Assembly (NCBI RefSeq): GCF_963855985.1 | Contig: NC_087092.1 | Span: 5,332,001 to 5,396,000 of the forward strand | Source of the DNA: Ostrinia nubilalis | Lineage: Eukaryota > Arthropoda > Insecta > Lepidoptera > Crambidae | DNA length: 64,000 nt | Direction of reading: 5' to 3' | Shown: piece after piece, positions 10,437 to 21,613 of the stretch | Numbering within the stretch: position 1 is the first letter of the stretch | Layout of the letters: every line of letters starts with the position of its first letter | Notes under the pieces: model-generated | Database searches by the model: none | What the model was told of the DNA's origin: nothing | Seen by the model: only the letters and a program-made list of their open reading frames with translations | Program-made: the position numbers and the translations under genes

Positions 10437-12240
10437 GGAAATTGGATACATTATTTTACTTGTATTTTACATTATCTCGATTGAATTGAAACGAAAATTA
10501 TGTTTAGATAAGATGGAAAAGATTTCATTTAATAAGATTTGAATTATAAACGATAATGAAGTAGATACGATTATGGAATGGAAGTCATTGTTAAGAATTG
10601 AAAAAATGAATTTCATAGCTATAAATGTATACCAAAATCTCATGGTAAATGGAGAAAATAAACTTTGTTGTCACACTTTTCCAATATTTTTTATGAGATT
10701 CTGGGAGACCTGTAACAGTACTTTGACTGTATGTAGTAATATGTACGCTAGAATAGTTTTTTAATTAAGAGGCACATTAAATTAATTTTTCAAAAAGGCG
10801 GTATTAACATGATGTTCTATACCTACTTTTAATAATGCTCTAGAAACAAAAAACCATCAAAAATTCTTATTTAGGGCAAATAGTTACAAAAAAAATGCTT
10901 GCAGAATAATGAACCTTATGCTCTGTGCACCACAGGGCACAAAAATAACGAAAACAGTAGAGCATCGCAATAAATAAAATTGAGAAAACAAAACACATCA
11001 GCTCGTTACTCTGCGATGCGCGCTGCCTATCACGATCTGAGGGAATTGTCACATGCGGTTGATAAACAGGATGGTATTTTTTGGTCTTTGTTTTGTTAGG
11101 TTTAGGTTACCTATATTTTATTTGTTAAAGAAAGAGTTGAGAGTAACTTTCTTTTTCATATCTATGGGTATTTGTTCGATATGGCAAAAAGCTTTAAGTA
11201 AAGCTTAAAGTTTTCTTTTGATTTTACGGTATAATTTAACACGTTAATTGTTATTACGAATAATTAATTATGTACTAAAGTATGTTAAGTATACAAAGAG
11301 TACAGTAGATGTATGAAAATAACTATGATAGCGTTCTCTCTATTTTTATGAACAATAAAATATTTTTTTATGGTCTATGACATCCATAGTTCTCACTCAG
11401 TAAAACTGAAAAAGTAAGGAAAATATAGTCAAAACTATTCCAGAAATTCCAACCATCAAAACAAAGCACCTTTTACAGCTGCAATATTTTGCACACCTTT
11501 GGGGTCCCGCATTATGCATAACTGATAAGGGCGATTTCGTATGCATACGATCCTTGGCCCGCCTGTAATGACGTCGCGGCCCCGGAGGATAGGGCCAGTT
11601 TTTGAAACAATGTTTTCATGTCTTGGACTGATACGATAGTTTTCGTGTAACGACGTTATAGTTGTAAGAATTACCACTAGTAAGTGTGAATTTTTTTTAA
11701 CACAAAAAGCTTTTAATCTCTTATTTATGTCTAAACAATGCTAGGTGCTCAGTGTAAGACTTTATGAGCAATCATAATTGCTTAACTTTAATTTCAAGTA
11801 GGTATTTGCAATTTTCTTAAGTTTACCTAGAAACATTTGCTTCTGAAAATTGAACCTAAAAATCTAAGTTTACTTATGCCCGGTAGCTATATTCAAACTT
11901 AAAAAAACTTATCGGCTCTTAGGCTAAAATAATAATGATAAAAAATAGTAGCGACCTAATTTAGAAATCATCAAACATTGCGATTTGTACCAAATTGCCA
12001 AAGCCTAATAAAACGCTCTATTGAATGGTGTACGTGTAAGTTCTTTAATAATCGTAAGAGTATTAGTTCCGAATTCAAAACTTCTATTGGAAATTAACAT
12101 GCTTTTGTTTTTTTTTTCTATTTCTTACGTGAAAGTAGCCAGTATTCTATTTGATCCCAGTTAATTCATACTGGCCGTTCATAAGTCCTGTTTTCTATTA
12201 GACCTTCGCTGACAGTGACATAAAAAGAAACTCGTTCGAA
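10437..12240. other. Non-coding stretch, no gene seen
   Basis: AT-rich sequence with no recognised element. A short TTAGGTTTAGGTTA motif at about 11096 resembles insect telomeric repeats but is too short to be an array. A GC-richer patch at about 11500-11600 has no coding signature I trust. Confidence 0.5.
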
Positions 12241-12305
12241 ATTTAAACAGTCCAGTGGCGGGCGGTGGCGACGTATCGGCTGTCACATTACCGGCCGGCG
12301 TTATT

Positions 12306-12370
12306 ATGGAAGTTTGTGAAGGGAGCCCACCCGCCGGCGCGACGCCGACCGCCGCCGAAATGGACGCTGG
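12306..12370 (+). CDS. Candidate first coding exon of an unidentified gene
   Basis: An ATG at 12306 opens 21 codons that read MEVCEGSPPAGATPTAAEMD plus A. They end at a good splice donor, GG|GTATGTG (intron from 12371), in phase 2. The block is strongly GC-rich against AT-rich surroundings and is preceded by a GC-rich, 5'-UTR-like stretch from about 12245. The upstream in-frame stop is near 12213. An acidic, Pro/Ala-rich N-terminus would suit a regulatory protein, but I do not recognise the family. The minus strand over the same bases is also open in one frame (SISAAVGVAPAGG and onward), so strand is not certain. A non-LTR element lies in the presumed intron about 220 bp downstream. No following exon can be confirmed here. 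Confidence 0.4.
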
Positions 12371-12569
12371 GTATGTGTGGAATAGGCTTTGTGGTTTAAG
12401 TTTTTTTTAGGAAAAAATGCAGTATGGTTTTCTTTTTTATGGACTTTCCCGCAGATACGCTTAGGGAAAGATTCAGCTACAAGGAAAAATCATGAGCGTC
12501 TTAACTCTTTTCTTTTAAAAATACTTGTTTCATTTTACCTTTCCATTTATTATTGTAAAGTGTTCCAGA

Positions 12570-14620
12570 GTTAATTCAAGACTGTATTTAATTGTGGTTT
12601 GTGATGATGAAATATGCTAAAATAAATAATAACTATACAAATATTAAAAAAGTATATGGTATTGTTAACCAAATGTTGGGCAGAGTTAATTTATCGATTG
12701 ATAATGCTATACACAAAGCTTTTAATGCTCAGGGACTTAATTCTAAGACTATTGCAGAAAATTTTGCGAATAGCTTTGATTATGCAGTAAAAAGCATTAT
12801 CCCAAACTGTAAAATTAAATTAGTTAAAAACACTACATCTCAATCATTAAATTCAAGTATTCTTTTCAAAAAAGCGACGCCTATAAATGTCCATAAAATT
12901 ATAAAAGATTTAAACTCCAATAAGGCACCAGGACTCGATAACGTCACGATCTCAGATATTAAGGTAATAGGAGAACCCATCTCGCAGACTATAACTAACT
13001 TAATTAATAACAGCGTCAAGACTGGCGCTTATCCCGACAAACTGAAGGAAGGTTGTGTAAGGCCAGTATATAAAAAAGGTAAGCGTGATGATTACACTAA
13101 TTATCGGCCTATCACCTTGCTTTCGTCAATCGACAAAATAATAGAAAAATACATGTGTGAACAGATACACGATTTCTATAGGAAACATGAAGTAATTAGC
13201 TCGTGCCAATTTGGTTTCCAGTCAGGTAAGGGTACTCATAGTCTCTTATCAAAGTTTACTGACGAAGTAAATAGTCACCTAAATGAGCAAAGACAAGTAC
13301 TGGCCTTATTTATTGACTTCTCACGTGCTTTTGACACGCTCAAGCACGACCAGCTAGTGGACAAATTGGACAGGTGCGGAGTTCGTGGCCCATTGCTAAA
13401 ATGGTGTCAAGCATACTTAAGGAACCGATCCTTTTCTGTGAAGCTGGATAACAACTACAGTACGCCCTTGCCGGTGACGGAGGGCACGGCCCAGGGTTCT
13501 GTGCTAGGGCCCCTGCATTTCTTGTCTTACGTCAACGACATGAGCGGCTGTATTATAAACAGCACGTGCTACCAGTTTGCTGACGACACTTGCCTAGTAA
13601 TAGCTAATAAAGACCCACAAATAGCCGGTAAACTCTTGCAAATGGACCTTGATGCTTTAATTCGATGGTGTCATGACGCTGGACTTGTCCTTAATGCAAA
13701 TAAAACAAAGCTTCTCATAATCAAATCTCCTTACATAAGACATAGTACACCGACCATAGAATTGGTGGCTCATAATCATAATTGCCTACATACTATGAGC
13801 ACAAACACAACTATTTGCAGCTGCCCACAAATAGACAAGGTCGATAACCAAACATATCTTGGTCTAGTTATCAACCATAAATTCCACTGGAGTACCCACA
13901 TTGAACGTGTCTGTACTAAGCTTAGGCAATTTTTAGCAAACATCACCATTCTGAATAATCGCATTCCATTCAAGGTTAAGTTAATGCTGTACAACGCGCT
14001 TGCCGAGTCATATATTCAATACGGACTTAGTAGTTACGGGCGAAGTTACAAATCATATCTTGACCAGATTTTTAACTTACAACTTAAAATACTTAAAACC
14101 ATAGTGCCCAACAAAATTAAAATTAAATTCCAAGACAACGTCTCTGGCCTCTTTAAATACTGTAAGATATTACCGATCCATACACAAATACAATGCACCT
14201 TATTAAAAGAGCACTTTTTTAATGAGTCTTTTAAAACTCGGGTCGACCACCCTGTATGCACTCGAGCGATATCTAAAAACCGGCTGTGGCAGCCGCGCGC
14301 CAACAACGCGTACGGCGCACGCACAGTCGAATACCTACTGCCCCGGATTATAAATAGCATGCCACCCGAATTTGTGAAAGAAATCACTGTCAAAAATATT
14401 AAATATAAGCTGAAGGACTATTTCCTAAAGCTATTGTAACAATATTAAAATGTTTTTATGCTGTATTTATGTAATTGTATGTGAAATTGTGAATGTACCC
14501 ACTGCAAACTCGTTAGCTTTACATCAAACCCTAGTGGTTTTTAAAGCTATCTAAATGTAATTGTCTCAATGTAACTTTCTTTAAGTTGTTAAATAAAAAA
14601 AAAAAAAAAAAAAAAAAAAA
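12570..14620 (+). mobile_element. 5'-truncated Jockey/CR1-type non-LTR retrotransposon with A26 tail
   Basis: The RT frame is followed by a roughly 155-bp 3' UTR and an uninterrupted run of 26 A at 14595-14620, the mark of target-primed reverse transcription. The 5' junction is uncertain (about 12570-12604), because upstream sequence does not look like retrotransposon coding sequence. I could not identify a convincing target-site duplication against the 3' flank TTTGCTTATG. Confidence 0.85.
12592..14439 (+). CDS. Non-LTR retrotransposon reverse transcriptase (5'-truncated ORF2)
   Basis: A 615-residue open frame; the first true Met is at 12604, because the open frame's first codon at 12592 is TTG. 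RT motifs appear in order, numbered from 12592: NKAPGLDN about 110-117, YRPITLLSSIDKIIEKY about 171-187, FGFQSGKGT about 207-215, FIDFSRAFDTLKH about 240-252 with the first catalytic Asp, TAQGSVLGP about 299-307, and the FADD box at 329-332 with the Asp pair. LNANKTK and TYLGLVINHKFHW follow, as does a C-terminal region typical of Jockey/CR1-type ORF2. The N-terminal endonuclease domain is missing, so the copy is 5'-truncated. The frame is otherwise unbroken to its TAA, which points to fairly recent insertion. The poly(A) tail favours a Jockey-like clade; FADD instead of the commoner YADD is a family variant. Confidence 0.9.
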   Translation: MWFVMMKYAKINNNYTNIKKVYGIVNQMLGRVNLSIDNAIHKAFNAQGLNSKTIAENFANSFDYAVKSIIPNCKIKLVKNTTSQSLNSSILFKKATPINVHKIIKDLNSNKAPGLDNVTISDIKVIGEPISQTITNLINNSVKTGAYPDKLKEGCVRPVYKKGKRDDYTNYRPITLLSSIDKIIEKYMCEQIHDFYRKHEVISSCQFGFQSGKGTHSLLSKFTDEVNSHLNEQRQVLALFIDFSRAFDTLKHDQLVDKLDRCGVRGPLLKWCQAYLRNRSFSVKLDNNYSTPLPVTEGTAQGSVLGPLHFLSYVNDMSGCIINSTCYQFADDTCLVIANKDPQIAGKLLQMDLDALIRWCHDAGLVLNANKTKLLIIKSPYIRHSTPTIELVAHNHNCLHTMSTNTTICSCPQIDKVDNQTYLGLVINHKFHWSTHIERVCTKLRQFLANITILNNRIPFKVKLMLYNALAESYIQYGLSSYGRSYKSYLDQIFNLQLKILKTIVPNKIKIKFQDNVSGLFKYCKILPIHTQIQCTLLKEHFFNESFKTRVDHPVCTRAISKNRLWQPRANNAYGARTVEYLLPRIINSMPPEFVKEITVKNIKYKLKDYFLKLL

Positions 14621-15506
14621 TTTGCTTATGTATAAAACGATACGTGTCGTTAGTCTGCAGGGTAGCAAGGTAGTATTATCATAGCATTTTTTTCGGTACT
14701 TAATTAAATAAATTGCTCTGAACCGTATTAGGTATAATTATGTAAAAATGCTGCGTTATTCCGTGTTAAGTAAATAAAGTTTTTATACCTTCTCTAAAAA
14801 TATTTTCAAAACAAATGACTGTCTCAATAATTCTATCAAAACCAAACAAAAAATAAGTCCGCCTCCACACACCCCGCCGGATGCCGGGCCAGCCTCAGAG
14901 GCGCATATGGTAATTCCTTATTCCGATACAAAATAGAGGCGGTCAGTTGCAATAATCCATCACGCGGACATACCGGGACATGTCGCTTTACGTATTCCTT
15001 ACAGGTTTTGATAAATATTTGTTTCTTGTTCGGACACGTCGCGAATTGGACGGCCGGATCTGGTTTTGTGATTGGCATGGGTATGGAATGCGTAATGCTT
15101 TGTTTTGTCATAGATAAAGATGCTCTGCATGTTTTGTGGGAAATTGCCCCTGTCCAATCTTGGGATGCTTATTTTTAAGATAACCGTGTACGTAACCGTT
15201 AGATATTAAATTATCTAACTCTACTTAAAGAAATGTTTAGGCTTGTCACACAAACAATTTAACCATATTTTAAGGTACAAGATGGCCAGTTTTACCACCG
15301 TTCTTTTCTTAAGGTTTGGGACTTAGAACCCTAAAAAAATTAATTAAACGATGATTTTGCCAAACAGAGTACCTATTTATGAGGTTGAGAACTTTATCAC
15401 ACAATAATTACGAGATGATAAAATATGATTATTACAGCTATTTGGGCTGAGATGCGTAAACTTTCCAGGTGGCGGCGTAAACATCCAAAATATGTTGACT
15501 GTCACT
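14621..15506. other. Non-coding stretch, no gene seen
   Basis: No recognised repeat. A GC-richer patch at 14855-15070 has an open minus-strand frame, but I recognise no domain and see no splice context. Confidence 0.45.
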
Positions 15507-15856
15507 GATAGTCATTTGTTTTTAAATATCACAAAGTAAAAAAGTGGCCAGCATTACCAAAATAAGATTGGAGCCCAAAAAAGCGATGATGATGACAAAC
15601 GATGCATTCATGAGGTGTTTCGTAGGATTACACGTGTCGTTGCGACTCTTTCACTCACTATCGCCATAACGTAGTAAAAACATACAAACTAATAAGCCTT
15701 TAGCTCACAGTTCAATGGTAGTCATTTGTTTTTAATTTTACGAAGTGATAAAGTGGCCAGTGCTACCAAAATAACATTTGGACCCCAAAAAAGCAATGAT
15801 GATGACAAACGATGCATTCATGAGGTGTTCCGCAGGATTACACATGTCCTTGCGGC
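15507..15856. repeat. Tandem duplication, two roughly 140-bp units 210 bp apart
   Basis: Units at 15507-15646 and 15717-15856 share GTCATTTGTTTTTAA, AAAGTGGCCAG, TACCAAAATAA and GATGATGATGACAAACGATG, then CATTCATGAGGTGTT. Divergence is about 12-15% by eye. The GATGATGATGAC core is not an RTE tail, because the RTE coding end is absent. Confidence 0.75.
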
Positions 15857-16004
15857 TTAATGCGACGGAAACTGGCACCCCACTGACGTGACGTAACTGT
15901 TTAGCAGTCGAGGAAAAAAGAAATGATAGAATAATACCAAGGCATGGTCATTATGAAAATCAGCCCGGAGACGTCAAAATTAAATGTGATACACATTTAC
16001 CATC

Positions 16005-16140
16005 TTAGGGCTGATTTTTCAACCATCGGATAACTTTTAACTGAAAAATAAGTTGATTGACAGTTTCAGTATGGGAAATATGTCAAAATGACAAATCTTC
16101 AGATAAAAGATATCTGACGATTAAAAAAATTAGCCCCTAA
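16005..16140. mobile_element. MITE, GGGCTGATTTTTCAAC family
   Basis: Starts TTAGGGCTGATTTTTCAACC and ends with the inverted relative GATTAAAAAAATTAGCCCC, TAA. The 136-bp unit has no open frame. This terminal motif is common among lepidopteran MITEs. The two ends are imperfect, so the copy is old. Confidence 0.72.
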
Positions 16141-19100
16141 ACGACTAAGTAACTCATACGCCTACTACAAAATGTATACCAGATTAGTAGTATTTGAAAA
16201 TTGTTTATACCAGTAAAGACATGTAAAGTTAGCATAATGACGTGAAATTGGTATCATTTGTATGAAAACTATGACAATACACTTTCCAAATGGCACATAC
16301 CAACGATTAAAGTCACATAAAACCTGTTACCGTACAGTATGTAAGTTACTTACAAACTTACGTCGTATTATTTTTAACGTTCCAACCAAAGTGCCGTACC
16401 TTCGGTTAAATTTACTGAAACATTCAATTGTCTGTCGCACTATCAGATTTGTAATAAGTCGAAAGTTTCCCGTATGCGACTGCCAGCTACTACAATCACT
16501 TTGTTTTGAAGCAACGTATGTTCAAGTTATGTACTTTTGTGAATATAAATTCGTGAATTTATGACGCTAGAACGTTACTATCTAAAACAAAAGAGGTGAG
16601 GAGGCATAGAAATTGATTGGTACCTGCATATTTTGTTTATTACAAACAGATCCCTGAAACGTGAAAAAATCACAAGCAACAAAAATGAATAAGGAATAAA
16701 CCTTGGAAGTTTATTTGTCAAATAATCCAACTTATTTTACATAATTGTACCTACTATTGGTACTAGACAAGGAATATAAACTTACCTATTTTTTTTTTGC
16801 AAATATTTACATTCATTATTTTGTAAAAACGCTTAAGCATTAACGAGAAAAGCTTTTCGTTAACGTATTTGAAAAATTTGCGAATCGTACCTACCTGCTG
16901 AAAGACATGTAACAATCACTTTGTTTTTCCCAAGTTGGTATAAATTCGTGAATTTGTGATATTAGGAGCTCGGCAATCTGCGAAGAAATATCTACATAAC
17001 GTCTGGTATTACCTATTCAAAATATGTTCTTCGACTGATGTTAATAATGAAAGTTTGGCGGCGTGGGAGAAGGTATTTAATTTACTTTTACGTTTCTGTT
17101 ATTAAATTATGTATGTGGATCTGTAATACGGTTACACTAATGCAGATTCTTTACGTCTAATTAGCTTACATGCGCTGATTATTACAATGTTCTTATCCAA
17201 AAAAATCAAGTAGGTAATACAAAATTGTTCAACCAGCTGTGATCTACTGCTTCAACATAAGGTTTGGATTAATAAGTTTTAATGGAATTTAATATTATAA
17301 TTTCGATTAGTGTTCAGCGTTAATTTGGATTGGGGTCAAGTTGACCAGCGTCTTGCCCATTCAAAAAGACCCGACTAAGCCACAAGCGGAATCGCTTCCA
17401 AGTTGACAAAAACAGACAAAAGGAGATCGATAGGCCGCAATTCTCAAAGCGTAAGGAGGTAGGGGCTCTCAAAGCTATAAAATTACAGATCAAAACTCTA
17501 TCGACCCTGTGCCCTTTATTCGAAGCCAGCGGAGCGCACTATCAAAGAAAAGTCTGCTAAGGAGACCGTCTTAGGGTTACCAAGTTTGCTAGCAAGGGTT
17601 AAGATGCGGGTCGGCTTTGAATGTAAATAGTGGCCTCGTATGAATTAAATTTAAGTAATTACTGGAGACTGCCGGTTGAGATATAATGCCTCGATTGCTA
17701 CTCGCGATCGGTTTGAAGATACGTTAAGCAAACGGATTGGAGTAATTGAATGATTCGCAATGTGAGAGATAATCTGCATCTTTCTCTATTAGTAGGTATT
17801 AGCGAGAAATAACACGTTTCTTACGCGTTATACGATTGCCTTTTTCTTTTGATATTTTTTTAAATCTTAGTCCAATTACACATTGATTTTAATCTCTATT
17901 TGATGAAAGTCACCATTTTTTAAATAGAGAACATCTTTGAATTTGAGAAAAGGGTCCTTTTCTTAATTTTGAACGTAAGCCTTTTAATTTTCTACATAAC
18001 CCGTTACTCTTGCATACACGCTAACCTCCTTGAGACGCTAATATAATATTAACCCGAGCGGGCTGCTGCGGCCTGAGGGACCCCGGCGGTCATTTATTAA
18101 TTATAATGAACCTTAGCATGTGGGGGAAGAAGTCAACAGCTGAAGAAAGGGGTCGCCATATTTTAAGACGTCAGCGTCATCTGGCCACCAGGAATGTTTA
18201 CGGTCCCTGTCGCCTTTGTTATTTATTGCTATGAAATTCCTTGGATTACACACGCGGTTTTGGGGACTATGTATACTTATAGCGTTGTAGTGTTGGACGA
18301 TTTTAATTGAACCTGTTTCAAAACTAGAGCAGAACTTTTTTTTTGTAGCGAGGGGCAGATCGGTTATTATCTCTATACATGAGTTTTGTTTAAAACTCAT
18401 ATAACTCATTTATTTTTGCAAATAAAATCCTCGTCACGGATAAAAAAAAAATAGGTATTAACTCTACCACTGCTTCGGGACAATAAATTGGACAGTGCTG
18501 AGAAACTCAGTCACTATTGTCAGCCTCCTTTTCAAGGGCGTTTTTAAGTTTAAATGTACCTACAACACACACACTACCTGTCTAGGTTTCAATATTGATC
18601 GTGTGGTTTTAGATAAAAAAACACATAAATAGAAGGGACTTTCTTAAATAGACTGATAAATTACCAAGTTTTCAATTGCAAGAGATGAACATAACACAAC
18701 CGGGTAAAACTTCGACAGGTGAGATAAAACGAAGTTTCAAAGAGTTAATCCGCAACATTTATGGCGGCAAGTCAAAGAGCGTTCAAATTACGGAGTTATC
18801 CAGGAGCTGAAGACTGGCGTTGTCGATTACAGAGCGCGCTTTGATCACGTTACGGCGATAGTCGCAGTGTCGGCTTGCTTAGGGCTGGATACTAATTGAT
18901 GGGTGTTTTCTTCAAGTTTCATCCTATTAATTTATTAAATACTTTAAACTTGTTAATACATCACGACGTAAACTAAGTTCACAAAGTAAGAAGTTATTAT
19001 TTAAGCTGAGGATTTCATCATTATTATTTACATTCTTGCGCTTTCATTGTTTTGTGACGAAAATTTCCTTAAATAGCATGCAGATATTAAATTCATATAA

Positions 19101-20297
19101 ATTTATAGCACCTATAGCATAGATGAAGTGTGGTAGGTACACAATAAACTAAGCCAGAATGGCTGTCTACTACAAAGTAGGCAGTTTGTAAAAATGTCTC
19201 CCAAATTCACTCACGTCACACTAAACCCATTTTAGTTTACAGTTTCGCCCGTGTGAACCGGCATTTGTTTCTTGTTAAATATTCAAAGAACACGGGTAAC
19301 TCTCCGGGGTCTGAGAGACCAGCCGGCATCGGCGGGGTTAACCCGCGGGCGCTCATGCGTCCCTAATTTCCGATTTGTCGACCTGAAGGGTTGACTGATT
19401 AGCATCTCAGTTGTCACAACGCATCTCGGTGCCTTTGTTGATGACGTCACAACAACTCATTGGTGGCTGTCCAGTTGTGAAATTGATCATTGGCTTATTT
19501 TAAGGGTGATTTTGTTGTTAACATCTTCGAATGTCAAAAGCCAAATGCGTTTCAATTTTGAAACTGGTAGAAATGTTTGTTGTGTAGGCATTATTTTACG
19601 TAATTATTTGATGTAAACAAATGTTAATGCTAAAACGTTACATTGTACACTAAAAAAGGAAACGCAAATAGAAGAAAGTCTAGCTAAAAATAACGAAACC
19701 AAATAAAATAAAGTTGCCTGCTCTACTTTATAAAGAATCACTTTTTCTAATACTGTAGGTCGCTTCTTGCGGTATGAAAATGCAATTTACTCCACATTCG
19801 AGCAAAAATTCAAGTATTCCTGAAAGGGTGCGTCCCGATAATGAACTGAAAATCTAATAAGAAAGATCGCAGGATGAAGTGAGGGATTAGCCCGCCTAAA
19901 GCGGTGATACTGGTACGAGTGGCCCTTTATTGCATTATACGGGAAGGGTTAGGGCTCCTTTGGCCCTCCGCGTAACGTCTTGCGAAGAATTTATAAATAA
20001 GTTAAGGCGAGGGCTGGGGTGGCCATGATTTTTGGGAGATGGTAAAGCTGTGTATGATGTCATAACGAAGTAATTAATCACGCAATGCTCGTTCCGTGGT
20101 TGTGATATGGTTGAAAAGGTAAGTTTAAAGGTAAAAAAAATCACATAGATAAATACGTGGCATTAAAATTAACACTTTAAATATTTTAAAAGAGTGTAAT
20201 GGTGGTCAACTTATTATATGTGTTTAGGTATATTATGAATAATAAATACATTATTTTCATGTTTCAACAAAGGAGCTAAAGGAATATACTAAGATTA
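16141..20297. other. Long non-coding stretch, mostly unique
   Basis: No gene recognised. Short shared blocks (ACAATCACTTTGTTTT and TATAAATTCGTGAATTT) at about 16494-16563 and 16913-16957 indicate an old duplication. Several GC-richer unique patches (17330-17640, 18040-18300, 18720-18880, 19255-19460) look like candidate conserved regulatory DNA. At 19442-19449 there is a perfect TGACGTCA. I see no exon with both splice signals. Confidence 0.45.
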
Positions 20298-20301
20298 TTA
20301 A

Positions 20302-21609
20302 CCTTTAACCAGTGACACGTAGTCTGACAGGCGTCTCATGTTTTTCAAATTCTTAGAATTGACCACTTCCCCTCGCTTGCAGCGACCCAGCGTCTTAGTA
20401 GCTTTTATTTTAGTGCTAAAACGACCACAGAAGAAGGCAGACGTGTTATCGGTTGTATTGCACGTAAGTTATACGAATTAGAAAATCGATCGTAGCCTGT
20501 GAGGCTACATGTCCCTAGTTGTCATACAAAAACTTTTACACTCTACTTTTTATTTTAAGTGCAAAATGGCAGAAATGACTAGGAAATGATAACTCCAGCC
20601 CACGAATTCATCAAAGAATAAAATATTACGAACGGTCAGTCAATCGTTTGAACCTTTTGAACCTCGTCAAGGTTCAAACGATGGACCGTCTGTTCCATCC
20701 TGAAACAAGTCAAGCCAAGCCAAGGGCATGCAGTATTTGTCTGCCTAAACTACACAAAATGACAGTGTACACAGCGGACAGTGGCGGCGTAAGGGGGGGG
20801 GGGGGGGGGGTCCGCCCAGGGTGCCAAGCATCAGGGGGTGACAACGGAGTGACAACTCAGTCGCGAAGATTAGTGCCCACAGGTGCATCTGCATGACAAG
20901 GACGTCGCGCATCTGATATGTCATGATAAGGGGGTGCATGCGATTGGTATCATCTCATCATAATAATATAGCTCATGACTTAGTACTAAAATCTTTCGGC
21001 TTCAAATCGGTAACCCGAAAATTCTGGGGGACACCAGACCATTCTGGGGTGCCTTAGCCCCCCGCAATATGAACATCTGAGGGGTGAGGAGGGGGGGAAG
21101 GGGTCGCCCCGGGTGCCAAGCCATGCTAGGCCGCCACAGTACACTTGTGTTGGGGTGTTACAATCCCATATGTTTGCAATGTTCTCGCCTTTTCTGCAAA
21201 AATTGCCATTGATTTTATGCCAAATTGAGCGGGTGTCAGAATTTTTATTTTTAGTTTTCAGAAGTGGCTTTTATGTTTTTTCGGTTTCTGTATTATTAGA
21301 TTTTTAGTAAAAAGTATTAAATTTGACATAGAATTTATATAAAGTCTATTAAAATGCTAAAAAAGGACCTCATATCAATTGAGGCTGAAAATTACCACTA
21401 ATTGGTAATTATAGTTTTTTTCTATGTAATTATAAAAAAATGATTGAATTCATTTACATTTGTTTCATTGACATACCAATAGTTAAATACAAATACAATT
21501 TTAAAGTAATCCACATGCAATTTTGTCAATTTTTTGATTTCGAAGTAGTAGCCTGTGAGACGTCATGTCCCTTATAGTGTTATAAAATAGTCATGTCACT
21601 GGTTAAAGG
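20302..21609. mobile_element. piggyBac-like non-autonomous element with TTAA target duplication
   Basis: Flanked by TTAA on both sides (20298-20301 and 21610-21613). The ends are CCTTTAACCAGTGACA and its reverse complement TGTCACTGGTTAAAGG. TTAA duplication with a short TIR starting CC is the signature of piggyBac transposons. GTAGCCTGTGAGxC motifs occur near 20493 and 21548. I see no transposase frame in the 1,308 bp. The middle (about 20780-21135) is a different GC-rich repeat, apparently inserted later. Confidence 0.8.
20780..21135. repeat. GC-rich repeat nested in the piggyBac-like element, with G18 run
   Basis: Begins near CAGTGGCGGCGTAAG, has an uninterrupted run of 18 G at 20793-20810, and ends near GGCCGCCACAGTAC, so the outer ends are roughly inverted (GTGGCGGC and GCCGCCAC). 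A module reading G-run, TCCGCCCAGGGTGCCAAGC is repeated in direct orientation near 21085-21125. Similar 'CCGCCCCGGGTGCCA' repeats are common in arthropod genomes. Class unknown, possibly hAT-related. The G-run length should be treated as approximate. Confidence 0.5.
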
Positions 21610-21613
21610 TTAA

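Noticed and set aside
11094..11109. Interstitial telomere
   Set aside because: Only two to three TTAGG-like units, imperfect; chance or a repeat fragment.
14046..14393. 115-codon minus-strand frame in the retrotransposon
   Set aside because: Antisense shadow of the reverse transcriptase frame.
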